Source: Lucifuga dentata (lineage: Eukaryota > Chordata > Actinopteri > Ophidiiformes > Bythitidae). Taken from it: DNA of 64,000 bases. The stretch is taken from the NCBI GenBank assembly GCA_014773175.1, contig VXCM01002830.1, forward strand, positions 7,491-71,490, in the 5' to 3' direction. The position numbers and the translations under genes were made by a program. This document shows, one piece after another, positions 24,377 through 38,981 of the stretch. The first letter of the stretch is position 1, and each line of letters starts with the position of its first letter. The notes under the pieces were generated by a model that ran no database searches, was not told the DNA's origin, and was given only the letters and a program-made list of their open reading frames with translations.

Positions 24377-27082
24377 ATTATATGGTGTCTTATAAATCAC
24401 TGTAAAAAGCTTATCCTGAATTGAATTAGAAAAAAAGCTTCATTATACAATTTCATGATTCATGTTCATCCACTCAATAAATCTTCACACACATCCTGAT
24501 ACAGTGTTCTGTAGATAAAATATATCTTTAACATTACCAAGCCACCACAGCTACATCTTACAGTATGGATTTTAAAGCTTTCATCAGTTGATCCATCTGA
24601 AGAGCATTTTCCTTATTCATTATGCCTAGAATGGGAAAAATTGGATTACTGTGCCAAAAGTGCATCCTCTCCATCTATCTAGAGCTCCTGGTGTAATGTT
24701 ATCACGGCCGTGGTTTAAGGATAAAGAAAATAGCTGTTAGTTGTATTTATTGCAGCTACAATTTTATATTATAGCTACATAGCATACATAGCTAATATTA
24801 TTTTATTATGATCTTTACCAAATTCTCCTTCCCTATTTTCAAAGATCCAATCAGTAATTTCAGTATGGCACCTGTTGTTGAAGCTCTTTGCTTTGCTAAC
24901 GTATTAACTGATTTGATTTATGACAATCAATAGCTGAGCTTTGGATAACATGAAAAACCTAAATATCATTATATTTTTATCATTTCGAAAAACAGAAATA
25001 TTGATTAAAAGCATCATAAATTGCTTGAATGAAAGACCCTTGGCAATGTATTCCATAATTTTATACCTGAGGAGAAGTTTTCCATGAGGTACAGCTAATT
25101 CATTTTTTTTGAGGTGGGCAATACAGTCAGAAATGTATGAAGGCTCATTTCGATTAAAATCTGTATAGAAGATAATAAAAACTTTAAGATAAATTTTAGC
25201 TGGCTCAGTGTAAGTCAATACAGTGGCATACATTTTGAATAAATGTGGCACACAATACATTTTGAATAATCTGAAGCTCTTCAATTTCTAAATGCTATTT
25301 CCTTGCTAACTACTGTCAGCACATCTATAATTAGAAGATTCGGGCTCCTATAGCAAATGATCATTTTACACAGTTCATCTTTTGGCCATTTTATAGCAAA
25401 AACAAATGATACTGTATGTGTGAACGGTTTAAAAGCAGAGGGTATTCTGCAAAAAAAAAAAAAATATTGATATTGCTTTCCAACATGCTAAACCTGGTAC
25501 AAGAGTTATTAAATGAATATGTCAAAAGCCAAAATAAACCACAAGTTTGCTTTGTTTAATCACTGTTGTGAAGAAATTAGAAACATTATCAAGCATATCC
25601 TGTATGCTGAACCTGTGCTCCAGGAAATCACCACAGCCTCCTCTGTTTTCTTGTTGACAATACTGCTTAATAAATTACTTTGTAAGTCCTTTCAGAAACC
25701 TGATTCATTCCAACTGGCTTACTTCTCTGATAGGGCATTTTCAGACCTGTAGTGCATTTAGTCGACTCAGGGATTTGAATCAGGGACTCCATGTTTAAAA
25801 TGTTACATTTATCCTTGGTTCAGTTCAGTTTCATGCAGAAAAAGTCTTAAGAAAACTAAAATATTATGATTGCTCGGTCTGCTCATTGGTCAGAAATGTC
25901 TGGGGGAAGGAGCAAGAAAATCAAAAAACAAATCCTTGTCTGATCAAACCAGAGCAAAACATGTGTGAAAACCTCCATAGGCAAATTCATCTGTGGACAT
26001 TGTGCTTAATGCAGTAAGACAAAATTGCAAGAATGTCAGACATCCATCAAAAGTATTCTGTTGGCCAGTTCATCAGCTAGAACTCCACATATGTAGTCTG
26101 TATCTTGAGAAGTCCTTTAAATAGTTCTACATAGGACAAACTAAAAGATTGGATTGACACTATAACATTCTGTGCAGTTTTCTGATGATGGACCCACAGG
26201 TGAGTTTGGCAGTCACCTAGGTTAACATAAAGTAGAGAGCAACTTTTGCATTGCAAGTGAAAGCACCAGTAATAGTTTTCTTAGAGGTCTAAGAAACTGA
26301 CAGAAATGTCACAAAGATAATCACAACAGATGGTAATTTGCATATTAAGGAACAAAACAAAAGTTCATAGGAACTGCATGTTCCCAAGAATATTGATGTG
26401 CAGAGCAAATTAAACAAGGTGAGGATATTTTCAATGACACTTCATAAACTAATACAGTTTTGGAAATGTCAGCATCAACGAGATTCAGAAAGAAAGCCTC
26501 TAGAGAAATTAAATGAAATCGAGGTGTAAACTTTGGATCATTAAGCAATATTTTCTCAGCAAAGATTAATGTCAGCAGCCAAAGAGGTGTCACACTCAGA
26601 ACTGATGACAGAGTGCCGTTAAAACTAATACTTGGCCTAAAGTTTTTAATTGCTTGTCATCTGCCATAAGGTTGCTGGATCCATCGTTAACACCCTAAGT
26701 ATGGTATAGGTTAGATATGTCAGCTGACAGGCAGGATGTTATGTAGTCCAGCATCCTCAAAAAAATACTAATGCCTTTTACATTTCATTTGGGCTATATG
26801 AAGAATATGACCGATATGAAGAACTGTGTGATCTATATGAAGAAATACATCTCTTTATATATTATAAAACAAATTTAAGGACTTCAGGTACTATATGTTA
26901 AGCTGTATGCCACAGCTGGAACTAGGAAAATAATTTAGCAGAAAAAATATTTTGAGTATCCAATAATACTTCAAACAGTATATTTAAATGAGGAAGTCAA
27001 AGGGAAATTCCCCTGGGAAATACTTTATATTTTTAAATAGTTACACATGAGAGTTGTGAAGGAAAACTAGATATGAGATTGA

Positions 27083-27087
<5 letters not shown>

Positions 27088-27141
<54 letters not shown>
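27088..27141. repeat. (GA)n microsatellite
   Basis: About 26 GA units. Confidence 0.95.
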
Positions 27142-27142
<1 letters not shown>

Positions 27143-29589
27143 CTCTCTAGTGGCCAATTAAACATATCAAGCATCTTTCTGCTGGTGGAATTCAAATGAG
27201 TGACTATTATTGTGTGTATGAGTCTCTAACACGTTATGAGTGTGTACGAGTTTGTCTGAGTGTGCGATGTAAACATGTTTATTTTGTAATTTTCTGAGTG
27301 TGAGACAGACAGGAAAAGTAGCAAAAGTGAGACTGAATGTGTGATCTGACTAATGAAGAGGCTGACGGGGGACGAGCCCTCACCCAGACTGTGGCAAAAG
27401 GAGGAGGTTTGTTGAAAAACTGAACAAAAAAAGACTACCAAAAAGAAAACTCTTAAAGTGGTGCTGGATGGTGCAACAATAACAAGACAGTGAATATTGT
27501 TTTGCTGGACTCTGCACTGAACACGCAAGTCAACAAACTCGGGCAATGAACTCAGCAACTTGAATGTTTGCATGTCACGGGCAAAGTAAAGCTAAACCCA
27601 GTAGACTTCAGCAAACTTTATTTTCAGGCACCATGGAACTAACTACCACATGCATTTACTTTGGTTTGGTAATAGAACAGTGTTTCCTGCTGCATTTTAA
27701 TCTCTTGCACAATGTTACCATCATCCATGAAATGTGTTGTAAAGATGTTCTTGTGGCTGCCTGTCTGAAGTCAGTTCAGGAAAACATGCTCACTCTCAAT
27801 TAGACTCAACAGAAGCCATTAACTCCCTAAGCTTTAATTTAGGGAACAATAAGCAAGCTAAATGGTGCTGGACAGATACTTTGTGTATGTGTGTGAATAT
27901 CCTGCAGAACTCCTGTTGAGATAAAGTAAAAAGTTGTTAAAGCAACATTTTGTCATTAAAAATTTGATTTTCGTTCCTGCCTGTAGTCATTAAAATCATA
28001 ACAACTTTGGCAGCATTTTTGTCTGAGAGAAAATGGTCTTGTCCTGTCAGCCGTAGGGAGCAGATAAAATAATAACAATCCATATATGGCACTGTTTGTT
28101 TGCATTTGTTTTTGAGAGGAAAAAAAAAAAGCTGAACACAAGTTGAAAATGTCACCCCGCCTCATCTCCCATTTTGAATCAGGAGTCGTGACTTGCTGTA
28201 AATGGATACCTGCACCTGGAACATAGACAATGACAGCCCCCCCCCCCACACACACACACACACACACGCACACAAAGAGTTATTTAAAAAAAATGGATGT
28301 AGCTCGTCCATGGAGCCAGGAGGAAACGCACTACTGAACCATCAAATGGACCCACCTACTGAGATCCAATCACAATACAGGAAGAATCCAGGTAACAAGG
28401 ATTTTTCTGGCAACAGCGACTAGAAAAAATGGAGCAGGGTTAACTGTTTTGATGTGATGATAGCCAGTTGAAATGCAATTGTATGATCTTGAGGTTTTTG
28501 AGCATTTTGGTTTTTGTGTTCGTCACAAAATGGCTATAAAGCCCAAATGAATATATCAACACATTTATTTTCAGTTTACGCTCTTACAATCCATGGCATG
28601 AATGCTTCTCTTAAAAATTCACAATGGACAGTAGCAACAAATGCCACAAGTGATGGCAGACACATTGGCCACAAGAGACAATTACACCACAGCAAGACAA
28701 AGCAAGGGGCTACTTCTGTGTGAGTGTTGCTACAGGCACACAGGAAACACCAGCACTACCATCTGAGTTAAAGAGCCATTACACACTCGCAGCAGCAGCT
28801 TGGAGGGTCCGAGTTTGTGATCACTGAGGTTCTCAATTTACACAGCTGGGGCTTATGTGCCTTGCTCCAGGGTAGGTGAGCAGTAGCAATTATCAGGGAT
28901 TTCAAGCCTGTGACTTTAAAGTTACAAGTTTCTCTAGTCTTTAGGTTAATGCCACATTGCCCATTTTTCCCTTCAACCATGTTCTTACTTTCTTGATCTA
29001 ACATTTTATTCCTTCTCATTTACTCCCTTTAACCAGCTTCTCGCTGCTTATTGTGTACCTCTCTTGAATTTACTACCACAGCTCTTCCAATATAATTAAA
29101 GGACAAGGCAGTGGGAGGATTACATAAACAGGCTGAAATATGCTTTTGTATTCCATATCTGCCTGGTTTGTGTGTCAACTGTGAGAGACCAGTAGGCATT
29201 TTTGTAGTGATGCTGATGAAAAACCTTCTAAATACTCTGAGCTAAAATCAGGATCATATTTTGAAGAGGACTGCTATACAACTGTGTCATAACTGAGCTG
29301 TTTATGACTGTTGGCATTTAAATATAGTCTTTCCACTTACAGGAACATTTGGAGAAACAATTAGGAGAATCCAGGAGCAGCACTGCATTACAATTAGTAC
29401 ATTTATACGTGCCTTAAAATGTTTAAAACTTCAATTCTCTGTTTAAGGTAATAAGTTCTTTTTTTTAAAATGTCATATAAACAGCATAAACTGACTGAAA
29501 TTGGTATAGTGTACTCCACATAACAAACCTAGATTATGTGATTGTGTAAATTTACTCACATGTACAGTAAATGATCCAGCACAGTAAAC

Positions 29590-29765
29590 ATGTTCTTTAC
29601 ACTTGCGCTATTCTCTGTCCGTGCTCTTTGTCTTGTTACTGCACTTCTTGTGCACTATATTAAATGCAGCACCAGGAGGTCCTGGAGAAACAGCATTTCA
29701 TCCCACCTGTGTAGTTGTATATGGATGGTTTGACAAAAGCTCTGATTCTGATTCTGATCCATTGG
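29590..29765 (+). repeat. LINE or SINE tail-like fragment
   Basis: GGAGAAACAGCATTTCATCC, a GTGTAGTTGTATATGGATGG block and a (TCTGAT)n-like end resemble the 3' tail of common fish retroposons. Only the tail is present. Confidence 0.5.
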
Positions 29766-31218
29766 TTTGTGATTCCTCTTGTTGGCCGATTCAGCAACAA
29801 GTCATGTATATTTGGCATATGACAGAATCCTATTAGTTCCATTCATATATCTTACTCCTCATTTTTACCTTAAAGAGACAAAAACCTGCATATAGTGTGT
29901 TTGTGCATGACTGAGAATGAGACAAAGCATTTGTAACAGTCCTCTGACTCTGTGTTTGACCAGTTTTAGTGTATCCACATCCTTTATTTCATTTATTCCT
30001 TCTCAACCTCATCACAGCTTCTTTGCTGTTTGAAGCTGCACTGAAGCACACCATATTTATATATAATTTGACCACCGTTTCATTCATCTTACATAAAAGG
30101 GCATGGCTTTCTCTCTTCAGTTTGTCACTCAACTTTCTTTTGTAGTGGATTTATGAGTCATTACACAGTCTTTGAACTGCATAGCATCGCATTTGTCCAA
30201 CCACTGGAAAAACTGGCCGCACTTAAAGGGCACACACTATTTCTTTCATGACAGTTGAGTTAAGGCAACGGTGAAGTGCCCTATCACCAAAATCACCCTT
30301 TCACCCCAATTGTTCCTTTCTTGCTCTCCTTTTCCCTCATCCACTTTATCATCTTCCCCTACTTTACCCACTAATAACCACTTTTTCACCTCTTTTGACT
30401 TCTCATAATCCTTTTTTTATTGTCTGCTGTCATTCTACAGAGCCCCCATGTGGAAAGGATTTATCCAAGATCATGTAAAAACTGGGATGCTCATAACAGT
30501 TGTATGGAAATTCTACCCGGTCATGCATTATAGGAATGTGAGAAGGGTTATTTTTGTAAAGAATGCGACAGTAGGGAATATAAATGAATTATGCGACTCA
30601 CAGAAAATGCATGCATGCACTAACAGGTTATGTAAAACCTGAATAAATTTATCAGGTATTTTATATAAAGACTAATTTCCTCTGCATCTTCCTCTGTCTT
30701 CTCATCCTGTGTCTCTCCTCCAATTTCACGCATTTCTATCACTTTCACATTTGTCACACACGTCTCTTTGGATCTCAATTATTTGTTCCAACTTTGCTGG
30801 TATTCACAGCATCCTATCACTCTCTCTCACACACACACACATCTCATGCCAATACTTTCTCACACACAATCACCCCGTCATAGCTGTCATATTGCCTAAC
30901 ATTTAAGCTTCAATTGCTCCCTGCAACTCCATCCCTCCACCTCCTCTTTTAGTCCTCACCTCCTTTTCTCCAAGCTCTTTATCATTTAAATCCCCTGCTG
31001 TCACACATAAAGATTCCCCCATGTTCCCATCGTAGCTCTCTCCTCTCTTATTTTAATCACTGTTCCTTGCTGTAATTCCCTCAGTATTTTGCATTTAGGT
31101 GACTGTTGCATGTCCCATATGCTCCTTACAAGACAAATCACTGCCATTCCTTTCAGACTAACCTGTTGATTGTTTTGCGTTGTCTGCTTATATTGTATCA
31201 AGGACTGCATATTTCACA

Positions 31219-31595
31219 GTCAGTACATTTACTGTACATGCACAATACACTCCAATTTTTGCTTGTACCGCAATTAAAGCAAAAAAATATGAGTCAGATA
31301 TACATGGGCATACACAGATTCCATTGTTTGCCAGATATACATGGTTGCTTAATTGGCTTACAAGGGAAAGCACACCAGGAGATTGCTTATGCCAATTATA
31401 AGCCAACTGATCATGTACATGCTTGTGTAAATTGCTTTACAACAGTATAATCCAGGTCTGCTACTCAGACTGCACCAATGTTGATTTATGCCGATTTCAA
31501 TCTGATTATGGTGTTTACAAGCCATTGGAGAAAAATTGGTTTATTGTCTATTCAGGGTAGAATCAAATTTTTAACATGCATGCAAATGTAAAATC
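31219..31595 (+). repeat. dispersed repeat family B, copy 1
   Basis: TCAGTACATTTACTGTACAT, ACTCCAATTTTTGCTTG..., GTTGCTTAATTGGCTTAC and TTTTTAACATGCATGC recur in order at 41745-42090. Confidence 0.65.
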
Positions 31596-33481
31596 CCACT
31601 TGTTGATATTATGCTTAAATGACTGCAGCATTTTGGAACATAGTGCAACACTGATGTCAAGAATAAACTATTTTGTTCAGATTAAAGTGCAGTCCAAATT
31701 CAGCCGTCTCTTGTTTCTTAAATGTAAATTATTCATGTATCCCATCTGAGGAGCGAGTCTATGCTAAAATCAGGCTTTTGTAAAATGTTTTATGTATTTT
31801 ATTCTTGTTGTACTCGCTCATATCCTTATTTTTCTGCCCCCATGTTCCTTGGCTTATCCTTTCTCAGAACTTACACCCTCTTGTTTCTCCTCTCTTGCCG
31901 CTGGTTCATACTTAATTAGAGAATGGACACAAGTGCAAGACTTCTAAGTCTTTTATTAGTGCTAAAACAGGGGAGTCATATCAGCTGAACCTTGAAATCA
32001 GGCAGAAAAAAGCTACACTGAAAAGCTCAACTGGAACTATGGGTCAGTTTTAGTAGTTTATGTTGATGATGGGAGACTGTGTATCAAATATAAATTCATC
32101 TACACCATCATCATTGGGAGCGCAACAACATTTGCAAAGTTTCCAGAAGTCAACTCTGCATTTGTACCAAGGTCCTGCACTTCTAGCCAAGCAGAAAGCA
32201 TGAGCTGGGCACTTCTCTGCCAGCCCTGCACCTCTGGGCTTTTCTCCCACTCCCCTCCTTTTCTTTCCATCAGTCTTCTGTCCTAAGGAGAGAAATGCGA
32301 GAGGAATACAAAAGGGAAGATGAGGAGGACAGTCTTCAGTCCTGAGGCTTAGTGCCAGCTGCTGCTGCTGCTTCTGCTGCTGCAGAGACTATCCATCCAA
32401 ATGCAGTCAGGGATGACACCACTTTGGAATTCAGCCCGGTACACCTTCTTTGAGTAAGTCTGCCTCGGTACTCCCAGTGCTACGAGAATCTCTGCCCTGA
32501 TAAAACTGGTAACAATTCTCACACCAATCTTTATGGTAGATACAGTAATAATCAGTTCATGTGTTATACAAATTTGCCCATCCCTTATCTGGACACAGAT
32601 GGCAACAAGTCCCCTCATCTTTCCTCTATACTTCCACCATGTATTGTGAGGTTGTGAGAAGATGAAAGCAAGATTGTAAAAGGTAAAAAGAATTATAGAA
32701 AATGAAAGATTCAAACATGTTGTATGTACCGTGTATGTATTGTAGCTTTGACTTTCCAGTCCCAGACAAACCTTTCTAATCTGAAATTATCTGAGGTCAG
32801 AGCCAAATTGTTCAGGTGTTCTGTGTGAGGTTTTTCTTGAGTATCAAGAGATGTTGATCATTGTGTCTAGCGATTTAAAGATTTCTGAAGTCGTACAGTC
32901 TGACATTGGCATAAATCAAAGCAAGATTGTAGTAGACCATTTAATGGTTTTGGAAGCTAAAACCTTTGCTTGGCTCATAAAATAAGGGAAATGTTGCCCT
33001 TGGCTCCCATTTCTTCTCAATTAATGTTTTCAAGTTAATACTTTTGGTAGACATTTGCTGAAACAAAATGTCATGGGAATACATTGCTGAGTTCAAAGGA
33101 AATACCTGTATTGATAACATACCTCAGTTTAATGTAATGCTAACAAACAGAGAGCTCACGACATCAACATGGGATGTGGAGAAGCAGATGCAGGCAGGTA
33201 GCAGCGGTGCTGCTGCTTGAGGTGAGTGAATGTGTGATTTGAGAGGCAGCACAGCAGGCAGCAGCAGCAGACCTGGTGAAGTTTTCCCTCTCAGCTTGAA
33301 TAATCCTGTTTTTATTCTGTGAGGATAATGAAATAGGTAGGTAAACTGATACAAAGCTGTGGCTGGCTTCCCCCCCAGACTTTCCCCTACTAAGGACACC
33401 CTGTGTCTCATTGTCATTTTGTCATTGATGAAAGGACGTACAAGATAACAATAGTCCCCTTGAGTTTTATGTTCTCTTTAA

Positions 33482-34036
33482 AGGACCATAGTGGTAGTTT
33501 TGCATATTTGAGCCCAATAACTTTATATCACTGCCAACCGATTTTCAAATTATTAAGCCATATTTTAGTTTGTGATTTAGCCAAATCCTCTAATCTTTCC
33601 AAATTACATTTTTAGCTAATACAACCACCTTAAAATTCAGTGTTTAACTTGCTAAACCACACAATCACATGTAGAAGGCACGGCCAAGTTAATTTCTCTG
33701 GTAAAAGTGGTTTTCTCCAGAAACTGTATTTCCCTGGCAGAGACATAAATTTTCTTTAGTGTAGCTCAATATTGGATGGGTTAAATTAAGTAACTTCAAC
33801 AAAAAATAATAATGGCATGTGGTTTGCTTGATGGATTACCTATCTCAAGCACATTTCAAATCTCTACAAGTTGATTTTTAATGAACTGAAACCAATGGCT
33901 GCCTGGAAGGTGGGGAAAAACAATTCAAAATTTTACAGCTCCAGTTTTATGTTTTGGAAAATGGTTGGCAGTAATGTAACATGTAGGTGGGGAGTATTTA
34001 TTGGGCTCAAACATGCAAAATCACTGGTATGGTGCC
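33482..34036 (+). mobile_element. TTAA-flanked MITE, copy 1
   Basis: Termini AGGACCATAGTGGTAG... and the matching inverted end are flanked by TTAA at 33478 and 34037. The inner sequence (CTCTAATCTTTCC, CTCTACAAGTTGATTTT, GAACTGAAACCAATGG) recurs in the other copies. No protein-coding frame is conserved among copies. Confidence 0.85.
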
Positions 34037-34040
34037 TTAA

Positions 34041-37000
34041 TAAGAATCCATACTTCAGAGCTTTTGTTTACTGAAAGCTGAAAGCGATTTTTATGTTTTC
34101 TCTCAAGGGACACAAACCATTCTAAATCATTGTGAAGTAGGTGTACGTGATAATGTTTTTTGTTTCAACAGCTTGCTGGGTGGCCACAGTAATTCTTGTC
34201 ACTCTGCCACAGTAATGCCATAATAATAATGAGTTTCTCCATTTGGCACAAACCTAACTGGTGCTTGTAACAAATCAAAATGACATTATGAGCAAAACTG
34301 TGTTTGTACAGTACATCTATAAAAAACAAAAACACAGTGAACAGACAAAAAGAAAAAAAAAAAAGACAAAGGAGATTAACCTGGATAGATTTTGGTGAGT
34401 TGTCTCGTGGCCCATCTGCCATCATAAATCAGCACAATCAGCTACAACATAAATGCTGCACCTGTTTTCAGACAAATGTGCCCTTTTATTCTACAAGTAA
34501 ACAGATACTGAAACACAAAATCAGCTTTAGAAGAACTACTGCAACTATCAATCACCAGTTCTGTAAACTAGCACCAAAGTCAGCTGGAGGAGATTAAACT
34601 GCCATACAGGTTGGGGGAGTATGGCTGACATTTTGCAGTATGAATGCACACAGGGAACAATAGGACCATTTCCAAATGCCAGAGCTTGCATAGCAACTTC
34701 GCTCCTGACAACAGTGTTCTGTAATATAAATTGAGGCATGACTGTAATAGCTCTATCAGAGTAAAAAAACACAATGAATTCCCGCAATGTCGCTAATAAC
34801 AACTGGGTTCAGACAGACAATTAATATTGAAAGCATTTCATGTTTTTGTACAACAGTGGCTTAATTTAATAGAACTAAGTGGCGCAAGCAATAATATTAG
34901 TTTTCGGTAAGTATAATAAAGTGCTGCATGATTAAAATCAAAGCAATAGAGTCAGTCACTAATCTGATATCTTTTCTGAACAGCAAAATGGTGCATGAAG
35001 CCACACGCTGGATCATCTCATCCTCATAAACAGAAATAAGGGCTTGCACCTCCTTATCTGCAGTTTTTTTTTTTTCTGCAAAACCTTGCTGTTGCTGTTG
35101 CACTATGTACAAAAAGGCAGTTGTCTGCATGATGGGACTGGAGGAAGCTTGCAGCTGATCAGTCAGTGATCCCAGCTCCACTCAGCAGTTCCTGAACCAT
35201 CGCAAGGTACCAACCCTAGAGCAGTTAAAAGCTAGAAAATAGTTTGGGCATCAAAATGGGTCCTGGTACCTTGGTGCAAAGTTAAGCAAAATTCCTGAGT
35301 TCCTGAAAAAGTTCCTGCAGTGCGAAAGGCACTTCTGCTGATCCAACTTGTCTCCATTATTTAAAATGGCCAGGACTTAGAGAAGGGTATTTTGTGGGCA
35401 ACATCACAGAGCCATTCTGCTGTTATGTGCTTTCTTTCATTGTCATTCATCATGTCACTCATTCAGTTTGCATGCACGTTTGACTGCAATAACCACTTCA
35501 CCTTTGAACAGAAAATAGCTGATTAAGCTCTTTTTAAGTTGGGTATCGCTCTACAGACATGCCATATTGGTCTAGTAATGAAAGGAGGAAAGACTGCACT
35601 ATGATGACCTCTTCCTCCCTTTTTCTCATTCTACAGTATAATTTGAACATTCTGCCACTGTACAGATATTAGGTCATTTCCTCTGTCGAGAAAGAGATGA
35701 CGCACCACTTCAGGTGTATAGAATAGGGATTATTATTTTCTTACAATATACCCTTTTCCTGTGGTGACACAGTGGTATGAGTTCTTGTGAACTACACCTG
35801 AACTCCCAACACAAAGATAAAGTAGGACACTGAAGATACCAAACTGTGAAGGTTCCATCTGACAGCTAAGTTTGAAAGAATAGATGGAGAAAACTAATTA
35901 AGTGCATCTCTAAGTCAAGTCAGGTTCTGTTCCAACCGACTGGAGTCTCTCTGACTTGTGCGGTAGTCGATTAACAAGGCATTTGCCCTATGCATTTCTT
36001 GAAAATAAAGCAGGGGGGATTCCTTTGCTCTTGCTCAATCTCTCATGGGTGCCTTCTCTTGCTCCTCAGAGAGATGACAGGGTGAGAAGAAACGAAGAGA
36101 TGAGAAGCTTTCTGGAAGACATGTGAGTTGAACACTTGACAGACAGCAGCCGGGGAACTGCTTCTATTGTAATGCCACATAACAGAGACAAGCAGAAGAA
36201 AGAAACGAGCTTTTCTAAACTTGACAAATGGAGCCAGCATCTTGTTCTTCAGGAGTTTGATGAACTGGAAATGGAAAGCGTTGATGAAAACCACTGGATT
36301 TAATTTATATTAATAGGCAGTCAGCTTGGACTTTCACTGATAATCACCAAAGTGAAAGCATTATGACAGCTGTCGATTCATGCATGCATACACAAGGCCA
36401 CAGCTATTAAAGAAAGTATGATAATCCTGAGAGAACAAAGCCCTCAGATAACCAGTAAGCTGATGTGATGGATGGCTCTGTCTGTACATGGGTGCTACCT
36501 ATATAGCACCCATCTGGAAGAAAATGGAGATTATAATAGCTGTGAAATATGGGCACACACAAGCATGAGCATATTAACAGGACACACACACCCAAACATG
36601 CTTTACAGAGCAAATACATCTGTCTATCCTACACACATACACACACATACCATCAATAAAAATGTGTTTTCATACATGTAACTTTCCCAGACACTTGTGT
36701 TTTTTTTCCCTCCACCAAGTCTGGCACAGACAGAATGTGCACAGACAGAATGGTCCTTGTCACATTTTAACCCCCAAATGACATCAGAATGACTTTCAGA
36801 TATAATCACATTGACATTTTACAAGCAACTACATGTTGCACTGTGTTGCAGTATGATGATATTAGCTGGATTATTTGTAGCAACTTGGTACACATGGGTT
36901 TTGGCACTGTTGCTAAGCTTTCTTACAAAACCTGACAACTGGCATTTACTCTTCCTCTGGATGCTGATAAGATGTGATCAGGACAAAAATGGCAAACTGT

Positions 37001-37143
37001 CAGCAAACAAATGTCAATATGGATTAGAAGATGTGCTGATAAGGCAACTAATTTCTGCATTAACAACTAAGAGCCATGACATCCCAACTGAAAAACAGAC
37101 AACAAAAAGAGGGATAAATAATTCAAAGTAATGCTCAAGATGT
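34041..37143. other. non-coding stretch
   Basis: No gene recognised. Around 35180-35320 there are TTCCTGAACC and GGTACCTTG-type motifs that may belong to a dispersed element. Confidence 0.4.
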
Positions 37144-37147
37144 TTAA

Positions 37148-37686
37148 AGGACCTTACTGTTGATTTTGCATGTTTGAGCCCACTAAAAATAACCCATATA
37201 CACATTACTGAAAATCATTTTCCAAAACATAAAACTGTATTTTAGTTTTGTGTTATTTTGCCAACTCCCTAATCTTTCAAAATTAAATGTTCAAGTGATA
37301 CACCCACCTTAAAATTCAATGTTTCGCCTGCTAACACCTACACTCCATTGTAGGCATGGTCGTTTTAATTTCTCAGTAAAAGCAGCCTTCTCCTAGTAAT
37401 ATATTCCCTGGTGGAGAGGTAAAGTTTCTTCCAAGTTGCTCCATGGTGGATTGGTTAAATTAAGTATTTTTGACAACAGAAGTCATGTTTGCTGTGATGG
37501 TTCATCTCAAGCACTTTTCATGTCTCTACAAGTTGATTTTAATAGTGTACTAATTGAACTGAAACCAAAACTATTCTGATATTTACCGTTCCAGTCATTT
37601 GTTTTGGAAAATGGTTAGCAATAATGTAACATGTATGTGGGTTGTATTTATTGGGCTCAAACATGTGAAATCACTGAAATGCTCCT
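37148..37686 (+). mobile_element. TTAA-flanked MITE, copy 2
   Basis: It begins AGGACCTTACTG and ends CTGAAATGCTCCT between TTAA sites at 37144 and 37687. Collinear with copy 1 throughout. Confidence 0.85.
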
Positions 37687-38917
37687 TTAAGCCATCCTGT
37701 CTATTAGGACAAAACATGCATGCTAAACACTTTATCTCTATTTCATACTCATAACCACATTTGAAAACTAACAATGCTGCAGCTAGTTGATGATTTGTCA
37801 AATGGTAAGGATCAGCAGCCATCATTTTGATAAGCCTATCTGTAAAGTATCACACCCAACCAAGCACTAAACTTCACATAACCAACTGACATTGCATCAA
37901 GAGTGTGTACACACATTTTCCTAGGGAAGAAGTGCAATACAAAAAGGGGCACCTCAGGGCAGTGATGGCCAGGGCAGGTATTAAGGAATTCTCCCCTGTG
38001 CCCTGCTTTTTAGATCTGGCCAGATATTTCTGCTCCTGCAGGCCAAAATGCACCTGTAGATCAAACCTCTATTTGCCCGTAAATCAACCCTTTGGTTGGT
38101 CTCCATCTGATTTGTTCTTGATTGGCAGTAAGTGGCTCTCTTACCATGCTGATCTGTCTTTTTGTCTGTCACCGAGGCTCTCTTTAGGGAATATCAGCCT
38201 GACACCTCTGATGCTCTGGGTACCTGCTTATTTATTCTGTGAACATTACTTGGCAGTGTCTTGTATAGTGCTGTGATCTAATGCCATGTGGACTGTATGA
38301 GGAGAGACAGAGACCAAAGTAACCTATTTGAACTAATATCAATGCTGTGACCTGTGTGTTAACCCAGTTTAAAATTCCAAAACCCACAGGGGTTGTGTCA
38401 TCAAAAAAAAGGAGGAGAGGAGAGGATGGCTAACCCAGTTTTGTGAATCTATTAAAACTCCCCTCTGTATCAGATTAACCTAGTTAAAGCTTTTCCTGGT
38501 GAGTTAATTAGAAAACACTGAAAAGGGCTTCTGAGTCTTGCCACAGCAGATTTCAAATGACATGATCCATAGCTCCAGCCTCAGAATTGCATTTGTGAGA
38601 AAGCAAGAAAGTGATCTATAATTATATTATTCAACTGAGTCTAAATGTCCTATGTATCCTCTGCAGAGCAAAGCACATAGCTGCCCAGAAACCTCGTCTG
38701 GATTTGGACACTGATTTCATCCCGTGAGAATCGCTGGACAGCTCTTGGTGCTTTGCTGAATTTGTAACAGAGCGTTTGATTGGTGTAGGTGGGCACCTGT
38801 AAACAGACTGAATTTTAATGGCATTTACTTCTGCCTTTTGTCCGCTCACTTTTCTCGACACCTCTGGAAACGCATCAGATTGCAGCTGGCTCCAGTCTAC
38901 TTTTTATGGATAAACAC

Positions 38918-38927
38918 AGAGAGAGAG

Positions 38928-38977
<50 letters not shown>
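38918..38977. repeat. (GA)n microsatellite
   Basis: GA run with one GC interruption. Confidence 0.95.

Positions 38978-38981
<4 letters not shown>

Larger units (their letters stand above)
23049..31218. other. non-coding stretch
   Basis: AT-rich and without splice-bounded frames that resemble known proteins. It contains (AAC)n, poly-C and (GA)n runs and one LINE-tail fragment near 29.6 kb. The frames of 60-126 codons lack homology or context. Confidence 0.5.

Noticed and set aside
24904..25284. 126-codon minus-strand frame
   Set aside because: AT-rich, no recognisable motif, no splice context or conserved neighbour; likely chance.
27226..27573. 115-codon minus-strand frame
   Set aside because: Hydrophobic and Ser-rich from simple composition; no supporting signal.
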